Shown here piece after piece: positions 24,359 through 32,518 of a stretch of 64,000 bases of DNA (within the stretch, counting starts at the first letter, position 1; each line of letters opens with the position of its first letter). The notes below the pieces were generated by a model. That model was not told the origin of the DNA. It saw only the letters and a list, made by a program, of their open reading frames with translations, and searched no databases. The stretch is taken from NCBI RefSeq assembly GCF_963665445.1, contig NZ_OY762276.1, positions 2,617,501 through 2,681,500 of the forward strand, read 5' to 3'. Made by a program: the position numbers and the translations under genes. The stretch is from an uncultured Desulfobulbus sp. (lineage in GTDB: Bacteria > Desulfobacterota > Desulfobulbia > Desulfobulbales > Desulfobulbaceae).

Positions 24359-25090
24359 ATGATCGAAGCAGTAACGAGTATTCTGGGCAGGTGCAGTACA
24401 GGAAAAACCAATATCTGCCCGACGATTCTGTACAACGAAGGCTGGATGACGCGGCTCCTTGTCGAGATATCGGTCGAGTCTAAGCTCAATCTCCACGATC
24501 TCGATTTCGCAAACATTCGCCACTGGTATTCTGAAGGCCTGTTATCCTCTCCATTTCTGGCAAGGACACGTAAGGATGTATTGGCAGAAGGATTCACGCA
24601 TGCAGATATGGCACTTGGCGATTTCCAAGTTGATTCTGCCAATCGTGGCGATATTTCTGTGAATGGCTCCGATGGTATTTTTGGCGTCATTGAAGCCAAA
24701 ATGGGAAGCAGACTGAGTCCGGGGACGAAAAATGTGCCGAATTACAACCAGGCGAGTCGCAACCTGGGGTGCATAGCGTTTAATACGCTCAACACGCAGC
24801 ACAACATTTTCTTTGGCGTTGTTGCACCGGAAAAGAAGATAGAAGAGCACGGTATTCGAGCACTGGTCGAGCCCGAAGCAATGTTGGCACAGATAACTCA
24901 ACGCTTCGACATGTACGACCACGACAGTGATATTTACGCTCTCAAGGAAAGAGTGCTTGAACGGGCTCGCAACTGCAGGTGTTTTGTTCTTACGTATGAA
25001 GCATGGACCGAGGCGCTCGCCGATCATCCATTGTATTCGGCTTTGGTCGAATTCAAGGAACAGTGTTATCGATTCAACAGAATTGGCTAA
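24359..25090 (+). CDS. Unrecognised protein with a PD-(D/E)XK-like motif
   Basis: 243 residues. I do not recognise the family. The central part has FTHADMALGDF followed about 30 residues later by GIFGVIEAKMGS and then a Gln-containing helix (NYNQASRNLGCI), the spacing seen in PD-(D/E)XK nucleases (D, then ExK). The N terminus is helical and the C terminus ends with a helical segment (LERARNCRCFVLTYEAWTEAL). The upstream frame is open to 24272, but the ATG at 24359 fits the end of the DUF1643 gene best. A nuclease role, perhaps acting with DUF1643, is an inference from motif spacing only. Confidence 0.6.
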   Translation: MIEAVTSILGRCSTGKTNICPTILYNEGWMTRLLVEISVESKLNLHDLDFANIRHWYSEGLLSSPFLARTRKDVLAEGFTHADMALGDFQVDSANRGDISVNGSDGIFGVIEAKMGSRLSPGTKNVPNYNQASRNLGCIAFNTLNTQHNIFFGVVAPEKKIEEHGIRALVEPEAMLAQITQRFDMYDHDSDIYALKERVLERARNCRCFVLTYEAWTEALADHPLYSALVEFKEQCYRFNRIG

Positions 25091-25141
25091 CCACCGCAAT
25101 GCCCGTAGAATGTATTGTATAAATTTCTCATTGGCGAATCC

Positions 25142-25753
25142 ATGAACAGCTACCTCGAAAGCAGCGAGTACATCGACTGGAAACACCCACAAGTACTAGC
25201 CAAGGCAAAAGATCTTGCCGATATGTCGTGTTCCGATGAGACAGTCGCCCAACGATGTTTTGAGTTTGTCCGCGACGCCATCCTTCACAGCTGGGACTAT
25301 CAAAAAAAACCTGTCACTTGCAAGGCTTCTGAAGTGCTTCTCCATGGCACCGGCTACTGTTTTGCCAAAAGCCATCTGCTGGCCGCACTCCTCAGAGCAA
25401 ATTCCATTCCGGCTGGACTGTGTTATCAGAGACTTTCTATAAACGGGGAAGGCCCACCCTATTGCCTCCACGGGTTGAACGCTGTCTTCCTCAAGGAGCA
25501 CGGCTGGTATCGAATCGACCCTCGGGGGAACAAAACCGGTGTTGCGGCTGCGTTCACTCCACCGGTCGAACAGCTTGCTTTTCAGCTCACCCATCCAGCC
25601 GAACGAGATTTACCCGAAATTTGGCCCGAACCACTCCCTCTCATTGTCACCGCCCTGACCACTCTGCACTCCATTGAGGATGTGTATGCCAACCTGCCCG
25701 ATATTGAAGTGATGCAAACCGACAGTTCTGGGTGCATCCGATCGCTGGGGTAA
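25142..25753 (+). CDS. Transglutaminase-like (papain-fold) protein
   Basis: 203 residues with a transglutaminase/protease-like core. The expected Cys lies in GTGYCFAKSHLLAALLRANSIP, the His in CLHGLNAVFL and the Asp in WYRIDPRG, in the order and spacing of the catalytic triad. Family members cleave or cross-link peptides; the substrate here is unknown. I chose the ATG at 25142, because the frame upstream to 25115 has no better ribosome site. It lies 51 bp after the PD-(D/E)XK-like gene in the same orientation. Confidence 0.75.
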   Translation: MNSYLESSEYIDWKHPQVLAKAKDLADMSCSDETVAQRCFEFVRDAILHSWDYQKKPVTCKASEVLLHGTGYCFAKSHLLAALLRANSIPAGLCYQRLSINGEGPPYCLHGLNAVFLKEHGWYRIDPRGNKTGVAAAFTPPVEQLAFQLTHPAERDLPEIWPEPLPLIVTALTTLHSIEDVYANLPDIEVMQTDSSGCIRSLG

Positions 25754-25802
25754 AAAACATCGCGTTCCGAAACCAAATACTCATCACAATGGACCAAGTT
25801 CT

Positions 25803-26375
25803 ATGCAAACCGAAGGCACATTAAATAAATGGAACGATGACCGAGGCTTTGGCTTCATTACTCCCAAAGGTGGCGGGCAAAATATCTTTGTTCACATCTC
25901 CTCGTTTCCGCGAGATGGTCGCAGACCTCAAGTCGGCGAAACCCTGTTTTTTCAGGTGCGATCGGACAAGGAAGGAAAACAGAAGGCCGTTGATGTCATC
26001 AGGCCAGGCAGTCCGCCTCTCCGGTCTCAATCAACAAGGAAGCCCAGGCCTTATAAAAAAAGGAGCGGCTTCTCTCCCCTTTTCTCTGTAGTCGTTATCA
26101 TCGCCATAATTGGGTTCGCGCTGGTTCGCCAATATGGCCCCACAGAAACATTGTCGAAGCTGGGCTTGGGCCAACTTGCAGGCAACGTCTCCCAGGATGC
26201 TGACCAGGAGACACCATCCAATTACCAATGCGATGGTCGAACCCATTGCTCAGAGATGACCTCTTGTGAGGAAGCAAAATATTTTCTGAAACACTGCCCA
26301 AACGTCAAGATGGATGGAAATCATGACGGCATTCCCTGTGAACAGCAATGGTGCACGGGATTCTTAGGGAATTGA
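25803..26375 (+). CDS. Cold-shock domain, membrane helix and Excalibur domain protein
   Basis: 190-residue three-part protein. Residues 1-70 form a cold-shock nucleic-acid-binding domain with RNP-like motifs (GTLNKWNDDRGFGFI, NIFVHIS). A basic linker leads to one membrane helix near residues 94-110 (FSVVVIIAIIGFALV). The C-terminal 45 residues are an Excalibur calcium-binding domain (YQCDGRTHCSEMTSCEEA, then DGNHDGIPCE). If the cold-shock part is cytoplasmic, the Excalibur part lies in the periplasm. The architecture is known in proteobacteria, but its role is not. Confidence 0.85.
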   Translation: MQTEGTLNKWNDDRGFGFITPKGGGQNIFVHISSFPRDGRRPQVGETLFFQVRSDKEGKQKAVDVIRPGSPPLRSQSTRKPRPYKKRSGFSPLFSVVVIIAIIGFALVRQYGPTETLSKLGLGQLAGNVSQDADQETPSNYQCDGRTHCSEMTSCEEAKYFLKHCPNVKMDGNHDGIPCEQQWCTGFLGN

Positions 26376-26376
26376 G

Positions 26377-27252
26377 ATGACGAACATCCTTCACATAACC
26401 AGCGGTGACATTGCCGGTAGCAACCTGGCAAAGGCGCGGTTACCAGGAGAGGTATTTGTTTGGCATGACATTCTCTACGATGGGCCAAGAAATCCCGGAT
26501 GGCCGACAGAAGATACCCTTAAGGCCCGGGCTCAGTTCCTGGAAGAAACCACAGCAGGTGGGTTGAAAAACAAATACATCCTGGAAACCCTCCTTAGCCA
26601 ATACCGGAAACTGGAAGAGGCTGCTTCCTGCGATCGCATCGTCCTCTGGTTTGATGCTTGCCTTTTTGACCAATCCATACTCGCCCACGTCCTCACCTGC
26701 TTGCACGGGAAAGGGATCCTGAATGGAGACCTTCTCTGTGTAAATTCGTTTCCTGGAATTACCCCCTACCATGGCCTCGGGCAACTCCAGCCGGCACAAT
26801 TATCCTCTCTCTATGGTCAGCAACAAACAGTCACCAAAGAGCAATTCGCCTTTGCAATCCGGGTCGATGAGGCGTTCGCCACGCAAAATGTTGCCACGCT
26901 GACTGAATTATCGACCATTCCGGACCCCCCCTTACCGTGGATCCCGGCAGCGGTGGCAAGATGGTTACAGGAGCGACCTGATCCTGTCAGTGGATTGGGA
27001 CTACTTGAGAGCCTTGCTTTGCAGGCAATTCGAGCTGGTTACGAGACGCCAGGAAAAATCTTTGCCTCCGTTGCTGCGGCTGACACCCCGCCTCAGTACT
27101 GGGGAGACAGTACGCTTTGGGCAAAGATAAACGGTTTGACGGACAGGAATCCTCCACTTGTGCGGATCGAAGGGCCTGCTGATAGATTGCCGCAATGGGA
27201 GAGCGAGTTGTCACTCGAAGATTTCAAGATCAGGGTGATACCGAAAAAGTAG
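26377..27252 (+). CDS. DUF1835 domain protein
   Basis: 291 residues. It begins MTNILHITSGDIAGSNL and continues with VFVWHDILYDGP, the characteristic start of DUF1835 proteins, then IVLWFDACLFDQ. The C-terminal half (LPWIPAAVARWLQ, GLGLLESLALQAIRAG) fits the DUF3658-like part often joined to it. Function is unknown. It starts one base after the stop of the cold-shock/Excalibur gene and ends at a candidate terminator, so it is probably the last gene of the rightward block. Confidence 0.82.
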   Translation: MTNILHITSGDIAGSNLAKARLPGEVFVWHDILYDGPRNPGWPTEDTLKARAQFLEETTAGGLKNKYILETLLSQYRKLEEAASCDRIVLWFDACLFDQSILAHVLTCLHGKGILNGDLLCVNSFPGITPYHGLGQLQPAQLSSLYGQQQTVTKEQFAFAIRVDEAFATQNVATLTELSTIPDPPLPWIPAAVARWLQERPDPVSGLGLLESLALQAIRAGYETPGKIFASVAAADTPPQYWGDSTLWAKINGLTDRNPPLVRIEGPADRLPQWESELSLEDFKIRVIPKK

Positions 27253-27285
27253 GGGCCTGCATCAGCAGTGGCCCCAATATTTTGG
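27252..27285 (+). terminator. Candidate terminator after the accessory block
   Basis: GGGGCC and GGCCCC arms (27252-27275) overlap the DUF1835 stop codon and are followed by AATATTTT. The stem is short and the T-run imperfect, so it is only a candidate. Confidence 0.4.
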
Positions 27286-27344
27286 TCGGAATCTGGGGCC
27301 AGATACGTTGAATGACGAACCTATACTCGAAACAACTCGGAGAA

Positions 27345-27665
27345 TTAATAAGTTGTAGCAGATGAGCTGTTTTCAAGAAATTTTGCAAGTTGGTCTGTGC
27401 AAGATGTACCTTTATTGCCACAGGTAATGCCTCTCACCTTCTCGATAACCTCTTCAACCGGCATGCCTTCAAGTAATATTGAAATTGCTCGGAGGTTCCC
27501 CTGGCATCCACCGACAAAATGAAGATTGCGTAATTTCCCTTCTTCTATGTCAAAGGATATTTCTTTAGCACATACTCCCTCTGGAACAAAAAACTCTCCT
27601 TTGTTATCTCTTTGAATTTCAGCTATATTTAAAAACTGCACAAAAAACTCCTCAAGTTCATTCAT
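27345..27665 (-). CDS. TSCPD domain protein (TIGR03905-like), cut off from its ribosome binding site
   Basis: 106-residue TSCPD-type protein related to the C-terminal domain of class II ribonucleotide reductases. It has FFVPEGVCAKEISFDIEEGKL, HFVGGCQGNLRAIS and GITCGNKGTSCTDQL, with the conserved Cys residues. The ATG at 27665 lies one base from the target duplication of an IS66-type element. The sequence that originally preceded it, now beyond 29387, carries AGGGTGA at a suitable distance, whereas the sequence now upstream is the end of the element. The gene is intact but probably poorly translated. Confidence 0.8.
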   Translation of the reverse strand: MNELEEFFVQFLNIAEIQRDNKGEFFVPEGVCAKEISFDIEEGKLRNLHFVGGCQGNLRAISILLEGMPVEEVIEKVRGITCGNKGTSCTDQLAKFLENSSSATTY

Positions 27666-27674
27666 TAAAAAAAT

Positions 27675-29387
27675 GTAACTATTCAGCTCACCATGCTGAA
27701 TTTGTTAAAAAAGTGCTTGACATGGTTTTCGGTTAAATTTTGTATTTTCCAGTGCGATTGGCAAACTGCCCAATTCCCCCCATTGAAGCACCGCTACGGC
27801 CTTTTGGTGCATGTTGATCGAGGGCACGCGGCAGGCGGATCGCAGAAAAAATTACAAACCGTCCCAGGGGCAGTTTTGGGACTAAAATTTCGATTTTAAA
27901 ACCCGTGGTATAGTGTCGGCAAGACACAAACACGGGGGTTGGAGTGACAATCGATAACATCAATGTAGAAGAGACAATCCAGCGGGTTACCAGCTTGATA
28001 GCCGCTGAGCAGGATCTTTCACCGGCGCTGAAAAGCAGCCTGGAAGTTCTGTTGCTCTTGGTTTCATTGTTGTTGAATCGCCTTGGTCTCAATAGCAAAA
28101 ACAGTAGCAAGCCGCCGTCGACCGATCCTTTCCGCACTAAAAAACCTCGTTCTGCGAGTGGTCGCAAACCCGGCGGTCAGCCTGGTCATGCTGGAACGAC
28201 ACTGAGACCTGTCAGTGATCCCGATATCATCAAGGAGATTGTTATCGATCGCAGCCTGCTTCCCCCTGGGCGCTATCGCAGCAGCGGCCACGAGGCACGC
28301 CAGGTCATTGACCTGGACATCACCACCCTGGTGACCGAATGGCGTGCCGAGATCGTGGTGGATGAACAGGGCAGACGTCATGTCGCACCGTTTCCGGAAG
28401 GGATCACCAGGCCGGTACAGTATGGCATCGGCGTGAAGGTCAATGCTGTGTATATGTCGCAGTTCCAGATGGTGCCATATAATCGGATCGAGGACCACTT
28501 CCTGGAGCAGATGGGTATTCCGGTCAGTAGCGGTTCCATTGTCAATTTCAACCGTGACGCCTTTGATCGTCTGGCCTTCTTCGAGCAGTGGGTGCAAAAG
28601 GCGTTGCAACAAGAGGACTTGCTTCATGTCGACGAGACAGGGATCAACATCGGTGGCAAACGATGCTGGCTGCATAATGTTTCCAGTCTTGGGTTAAGCC
28701 ATTTCGCTCCCCATGCAAAACGGGGCGGTGAGGCAATAGAGTCCATCGGTATCCTCCCAGGTTTCCACGGGATACTCTGCCACGATCATTGGAAACCCTA
28801 TTTCCATTACGGCCGGGTTCATGCCTTGTGCAATGCGCACCATTTGCGTGAACTGGAACGGGCCTGGGAGCAAGATGGTCAACAATGGGCCCAGCAGCTC
28901 AGCCTGCTGCTCAAGGAGGCCAATGAGATGGTCCATGGCGCTGGCGGATGTCTCGATTCCGCCACGGCAGAGCAGTACAGAGTGCGATATCGAGAACTCT
29001 TGCAACAAGCCGAACTGGAATGCCCGGCACCGGCCCCTAAGCTCAACAACGGAAAACGGGGACGAATAGCCAAATCGAAATCCAGAAACCTGCTGGAGCG
29101 ATTACAGAGCTTTGAAAACGACGTTCTTCGGTTCTTGGACGATCCGCTGGTGCCTTTCACCAATAACCAGGCAGAAAATGACCTGCGGATGATCAAGGTG
29201 CAGCAGAAGGTGTCAGGGTGCTTCCGTTCAATGGAAGGTGCAGAGACTTTCTGCCGTATCCGTAGCTACATCACGACCTGTAGAAAACAAGGCATTACTG
29301 CGTCCAAAGCACTGCGCTTACTCTTCCAGGGCAGATGGCCCGATTTTATGAGTACGCTTGTGGTTTCGGTTTGTGCTGAATAGTTAC
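27675..29387 (+). mobile_element. IS66-type element (ISBst12-like, tnpC only)
   Basis: 1,713-bp element with 13-bp perfect terminal inverted repeats (GTAACTATTCAGC at 27675-27687 and its complement at 29375-29387). Perfect 8-bp direct repeats AAAAAAAT lie at 27667-27674 and 29388-29395, as known for IS66 insertions. Only one gene, tnpC, is present; lack of tnpA and tnpB is typical of the ISBst12 subgroup. A TTGACA near 27718 with TTGTAT 17 bp later could be the tnpC promoter. It landed between the Shine-Dalgarno sequence and the start codon of the TSCPD gene. Confidence 0.92.
27944..29383 (+). CDS. IS66-type transposase TnpC
   Basis: 479-residue DDE transposase. The Asn/Ser-rich N-terminal motif (SKNSSKPPSTDPF) and Gly/Pro-rich linker (GRKPGGQPGH) are followed by the catalytic core with Asp in HVDETG, Asp in CHDHWKPY and Glu in NNQAENDLRM. 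The terminal RSYITTCRKQG motif closes the IS66 fold. The start is a GTG at 27944 and the stop overlaps the right inverted repeat. The frame is unbroken, so the element could still move. Confidence 0.92.
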   Translation: MTIDNINVEETIQRVTSLIAAEQDLSPALKSSLEVLLLLVSLLLNRLGLNSKNSSKPPSTDPFRTKKPRSASGRKPGGQPGHAGTTLRPVSDPDIIKEIVIDRSLLPPGRYRSSGHEARQVIDLDITTLVTEWRAEIVVDEQGRRHVAPFPEGITRPVQYGIGVKVNAVYMSQFQMVPYNRIEDHFLEQMGIPVSSGSIVNFNRDAFDRLAFFEQWVQKALQQEDLLHVDETGINIGGKRCWLHNVSSLGLSHFAPHAKRGGEAIESIGILPGFHGILCHDHWKPYFHYGRVHALCNAHHLRELERAWEQDGQQWAQQLSLLLKEANEMVHGAGGCLDSATAEQYRVRYRELLQQAELECPAPAPKLNNGKRGRIAKSKSRNLLERLQSFENDVLRFLDDPLVPFTNNQAENDLRMIKVQQKVSGCFRSMEGAETFCRIRSYITTCRKQGITASKALRLLFQGRWPDFMSTLVVSVCAE

Positions 29388-29395
29388 AAAAAAAT

Positions 29396-29741
29396 CACCC
29401 TGCAGATACACCTGCACCGGATGAACGGTATCTAATTTCATAGCATGATAATCATAATATTTACTGGTACAAGACCAATCTCCGCTGACAGGCCGATCTT
29501 AATAGAAGGAACCGCAAAATCCGGAAATCATCGAACTATCGAACAATAAAAAATGAATAATTTCAAATATTAACACGATACAATCATTAGCGATCGGTAA
29601 CCCCAACTTTCCGATTGAGGGCCTTGATAGCCCTAAAAAACATTCCCTCCTGAATGACAAGGTGCAACTTTACTTTCACAATACATTTAGTGTACATTTC
29701 GAAAGCACGTTACGCATCTGACGCATTAAGGATGGTCAATT
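29396..29741 (+). promoter_or_regulatory. Upstream region of umuDC
   Basis: No gene is visible. The original ribosome site of the TSCPD gene lies at the left edge. Near 29681-29700 the sequence ACATTTAGTGTACATTT holds a direct repeat and a TGTACA palindrome shortly upstream of umuD; it is a possible LexA-type operator or promoter element, but it matches no LexA consensus I can apply with confidence. Confidence 0.4.
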
Positions 29742-30170
29742 ATGAAAACCGAAATTCTGGCAAGGCCCGCTGACTGTAGCCACATTACGATACCGCTTGT
29801 CCACTGTTCGATCGCCGCCGGCTTTCCGTCACCGGCTGATGACTATGTCGACCAGGCGCTGGATCTCAACGAACTCCTTGTCACTAATCCGCCAGCCACC
29901 TTCTTTGTTCGTGTCAACGGTGACTCCATGATCGACGCTGGTATCCACCACGGTGACATCCTGTCCGTTGATCGATCCGAGGAAGCGCACGACGGTTCAA
30001 TCGTTATTGCGCTGATCAATGGCGAATTGACCGTGAAAGAACTCTCGCTTTATCCGAAGGTCCGACTGATTCCTCATAATCCGGCATATCCAGTCATCGA
30101 GCTTGCTGAGAATGACGATTTCGAGATTTTTGGGCGCGTCAAAGGCCTGGTACGCGTTTTTGGAAAGTAA
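29742..30170 (+). CDS. umuD: UmuD-type S24 peptidase
   Basis: 142-residue self-cleaving partner of the Pol V catalytic subunit. The Ala-Gly cleavage site lies in SIAAGFPSPADDY near residue 30, the catalytic Ser in VNGDSMIDAGIHHGD and the Lys in GELTVKELSLY. After RecA-stimulated cleavage, UmuD' would join UmuC for translesion synthesis. The gene ends 2 bp before umuC, so the pair forms one operon. SOS control is expected from the family, though the operator is uncertain. Confidence 0.93.
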   Translation: MKTEILARPADCSHITIPLVHCSIAAGFPSPADDYVDQALDLNELLVTNPPATFFVRVNGDSMIDAGIHHGDILSVDRSEEAHDGSIVIALINGELTVKELSLYPKVRLIPHNPAYPVIELAENDDFEIFGRVKGLVRVFGK

Positions 30171-30172
30171 CC

Positions 30173-31423
30173 ATGTTTGCGCTGGTTGATTGCAACAACT
30201 TCTATGCAACCTGCGAATCGGTATTCCGTCCGGATCTTCGGGGCAGACCGGTCGTTGTGCTCTCCAACAATGATGGTTGTGTCGTGGCCAGGTCTGCTGA
30301 GGTCAAGGCTCTTGGAACAATCAAAATGGGCGTACCGGTTTTCCAGATAAAAAACGAGATCACAAAGCATCAAATTGTCGTTTTTTCATCAAATTACACA
30401 CTTTATGCAGATATGTCGCACCGGGTTATGCGCATCCTCCGAGCATTGAGCCCGGGCCTCGAGATTTATTCAATTGACGAAGCCTTCGTGGATGTACGAG
30501 GTATCCCGGATTTGATTGAGTTCGGCACCATGGTACGGAAGACGATCAGGCAATGGACTGGCATTACCGTCGCAGTTGGCATGGCTCCAACCAAGACACT
30601 TGCAAAGCTGGCCAACTACGGAGCCAAAAAATTTCCAGGCACTGGTGGCGTTGTTGATCTACGCGATCGAAAACGACAGCAAAAGCTGATGTCGATAACA
30701 CCGGTCGGCGAGATATGGGGAGTCGGTCGACGAACAACGAAAGCCTTGAATGCTCTTGGCATCGAGACGGCATTACAGCTCAGAGATGCTGATATACAGG
30801 ATATTCGGCGACGATTCAGTGTCGTTTTGGCTCGCACGGTATCGGAACTCAGGGGAACGCCCTGCATTGAACTTGAAGACCAGCCATCGCCCAAGCAGCA
30901 GATAGTCACATCAAGATCCTTTGGCCAGCGGATCACGTCACTCGCTGCGATGCGTCAGGCGATCAGTGAATTTACGGAGAGAGCCTGCGCAAAGCTGAGG
31001 GCTGGTGATCAATATGCGCGAGTTCTTACGGTTTTTATTCAGACAAGTCGCTTCCTAGAGGATGAATCCAGCCGGTACGCGAACCAGGCCACCGGGAACC
31101 TGACGCACCACTGCAGTGACAATTTCCAATTTATCAAGCTGGCCCAGCAGTTGTTAGAGAGGATTTGGCGCGACGGATACGAATACAATAAAGGCGGTGT
31201 CATTCTTGGTGACTTCTCGAGAACCAAGCAGATGCAGTACAGATTGTTTGAAAAGCCGGAGCGGGATAATTCCAGCGTCATGGAAGCCATTGACACCATC
31301 AACAACCGGATAGGATCGGTCCGCTTTGCGTCCTCAAGCGGGTACCAACACTGGGCGATGCGTCGAGATAGCCTGTCACCCGCCTATACAACCCGTTGGA
31401 GCGATTTGCCACTCGTGAAGTGA
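30173..31423 (+). CDS. umuC: UmuC-type Y-family DNA polymerase
   Basis: 416-residue lesion-bypass polymerase. Catalytic motifs are FALVDCNNFYATCE at the start, the YSIDEAFVD acidic pair near residues 100-108 and the helix-hairpin-helix-like IWGVGRRTTKALNALGI. The little-finger domain and UmuC C-terminal region follow (SFGQRITSL onward). The length is normal. About 250 bp of its 3' end are present again, damaged, near 32.3 kb. Confidence 0.94.
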   Translation: MFALVDCNNFYATCESVFRPDLRGRPVVVLSNNDGCVVARSAEVKALGTIKMGVPVFQIKNEITKHQIVVFSSNYTLYADMSHRVMRILRALSPGLEIYSIDEAFVDVRGIPDLIEFGTMVRKTIRQWTGITVAVGMAPTKTLAKLANYGAKKFPGTGGVVDLRDRKRQQKLMSITPVGEIWGVGRRTTKALNALGIETALQLRDADIQDIRRRFSVVLARTVSELRGTPCIELEDQPSPKQQIVTSRSFGQRITSLAAMRQAISEFTERACAKLRAGDQYARVLTVFIQTSRFLEDESSRYANQATGNLTHHCSDNFQFIKLAQQLLERIWRDGYEYNKGGVILGDFSRTKQMQYRLFEKPERDNSSVMEAIDTINNRIGSVRFASSSGYQHWAMRRDSLSPAYTTRWSDLPLVK

Positions 31424-31521
31424 ATGCATCGATAACTCCACTGTTCACATATTGGGCTGACGGAATTTTCGGCGGTTCCGGTTTCCCCCGGACAGGGAAA
31501 AGTAAGGAGGAGCGCCCTTTT

Positions 31522-31818
31522 TCAGACTGTTAAATGTCGATAGGGGTCCATGCCTTGGTGAAGTATATCGATGACCTCAATAAGATTTTTAGCTTTTCGG
31601 TAGAAGATAACGTGTGAGCCAGCCTGAAAACTGAAATAGCCCTTCTTGACCTCTTCACGTTTTCTCCCTATGTCAGGGGTTTCCGCGATCATTTGCAGCT
31701 TCTTTTCAATAAGCCTTAAGTAAGCGATAGCTTGCTCTTCACCGAATTGTTCAAGTGAATAAGCCTTGATTTGCCGCAAACTTCCTTGCGCATTGGGGGA
31801 AAGGATGTATTGGGGCAT
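31522..31818 (-). CDS. parE: ParE/RelE-superfamily toxin
   Basis: 98-residue toxin of the RelE/ParE fold: YILSPNAQGSLRQIKAYSLEQFGEEQA, then PDIGRKREEVKKGYFSFQAGSHVIFYR and IEVIDILHQGMDP. ParE toxins poison gyrase and stabilise plasmids; the family assignment is clear but the target is inferred. I chose the ATG at 31818, which follows the ParD stop by one base, giving coupled translation. The pair sits between two copies of the umuC 3' end. Confidence 0.88.
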   Translation of the reverse strand: MPQYILSPNAQGSLRQIKAYSLEQFGEEQAIAYLRLIEKKLQMIAETPDIGRKREEVKKGYFSFQAGSHVIFYRKAKNLIEVIDILHQGMDPYRHLTV

Positions 31819-31819
31819 A

Positions 31820-32056
31820 TCAGCCAATCAATTGATTCATAAAGGACTGACCGTCCACACCTTGTCCTTTATCAAGCTGTGATTCACCCTCAGCTAATTT
31901 TGCGCGCAACGCGTCCAGTTTGGTTTCTTCAATTTCCAAAAGCCGTAAGCCTGCCCGAATGGCTTCGCTTGTATTATCAAAGCGCCCTTGTGAAACCTTT
32001 GATTTGATAAAATCAGAAAAGTGATCGCCGAGGGTAACGCTCGTATTTCTCTGCAT
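31820..32056 (-). CDS. parD: ParD-type antitoxin
   Basis: 78-residue antitoxin with a ribbon-helix-helix N terminus (TSVTLGDHFSDFIKSKVSQGRFDNTSEAIRAGLRLLE in spacing typical of ParD) and an acidic C-terminal tail that should wrap the toxin. The ATG at 32056 follows GGGAGG; the open frame extends further upstream but without support. Read on its own strand, TATTATA about 40 bp upstream could serve as the -10 element. It precedes and overlaps the toxin gene in normal order. Confidence 0.88.
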   Translation of the reverse strand: MQRNTSVTLGDHFSDFIKSKVSQGRFDNTSEAIRAGLRLLEIEETKLDALRAKLAEGESQLDKGQGVDGQSFMNQLIG

Positions 32057-32199
32057 GGCAAATCCTCCCAAAGTAAGCATACCAATATATAATACACAGC
32101 CTTGTAGGAAATAGATAGGGGTTGCTCCAGGAAAACGGGTCCATCTGCATAAAGGAACGCGAAATTCCACCGGATTAGGGTTGATCTCTGACGCTTATG

Positions 32200-32461
32200 A
32201 GGAGGATAAATCCAGTCGTCACGCGAACCAGGCCTCCGGGAACCTGGCGAACCACTGCAGTGACAATTTCCAATTTATCAAGCCAGCCCAGCAGTTGTTA
32301 TGAGAGGATCTGGCGCGACTGATACGAATACAATAAAGGTGGCGTCATTCTTGGTGACTTCTCGAGAACCAAGCAAACACTGGGCGATGCGTAGAGATAG
32401 CCTGTCACTGGCCTATACAACCCGCTGGAGTGACTAGCCCCTCGTGAAGTGAATGCATCGA
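32200..32461 (+). pseudogene. Broken second copy of the umuC 3' end
   Basis: This stretch is a diverged copy of 31060-31433, the end of umuC and a few bases beyond it. It has lost about 116 bp (matching 31231-31346), has an inserted base and an in-frame TGA, and ends with the same GTGAAGTGAATGCATCGA run. It cannot be expressed as part of UmuC. Its presence on the far side of parDE shows a tandem duplication or recombination event around the toxin module. Confidence 0.88.
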
Positions 32462-32518
32462 GGACCTGTGGTGATCACATCGATCTTATCCGGAACAGAG
32501 TTTACAGCGCTCAGTGTT

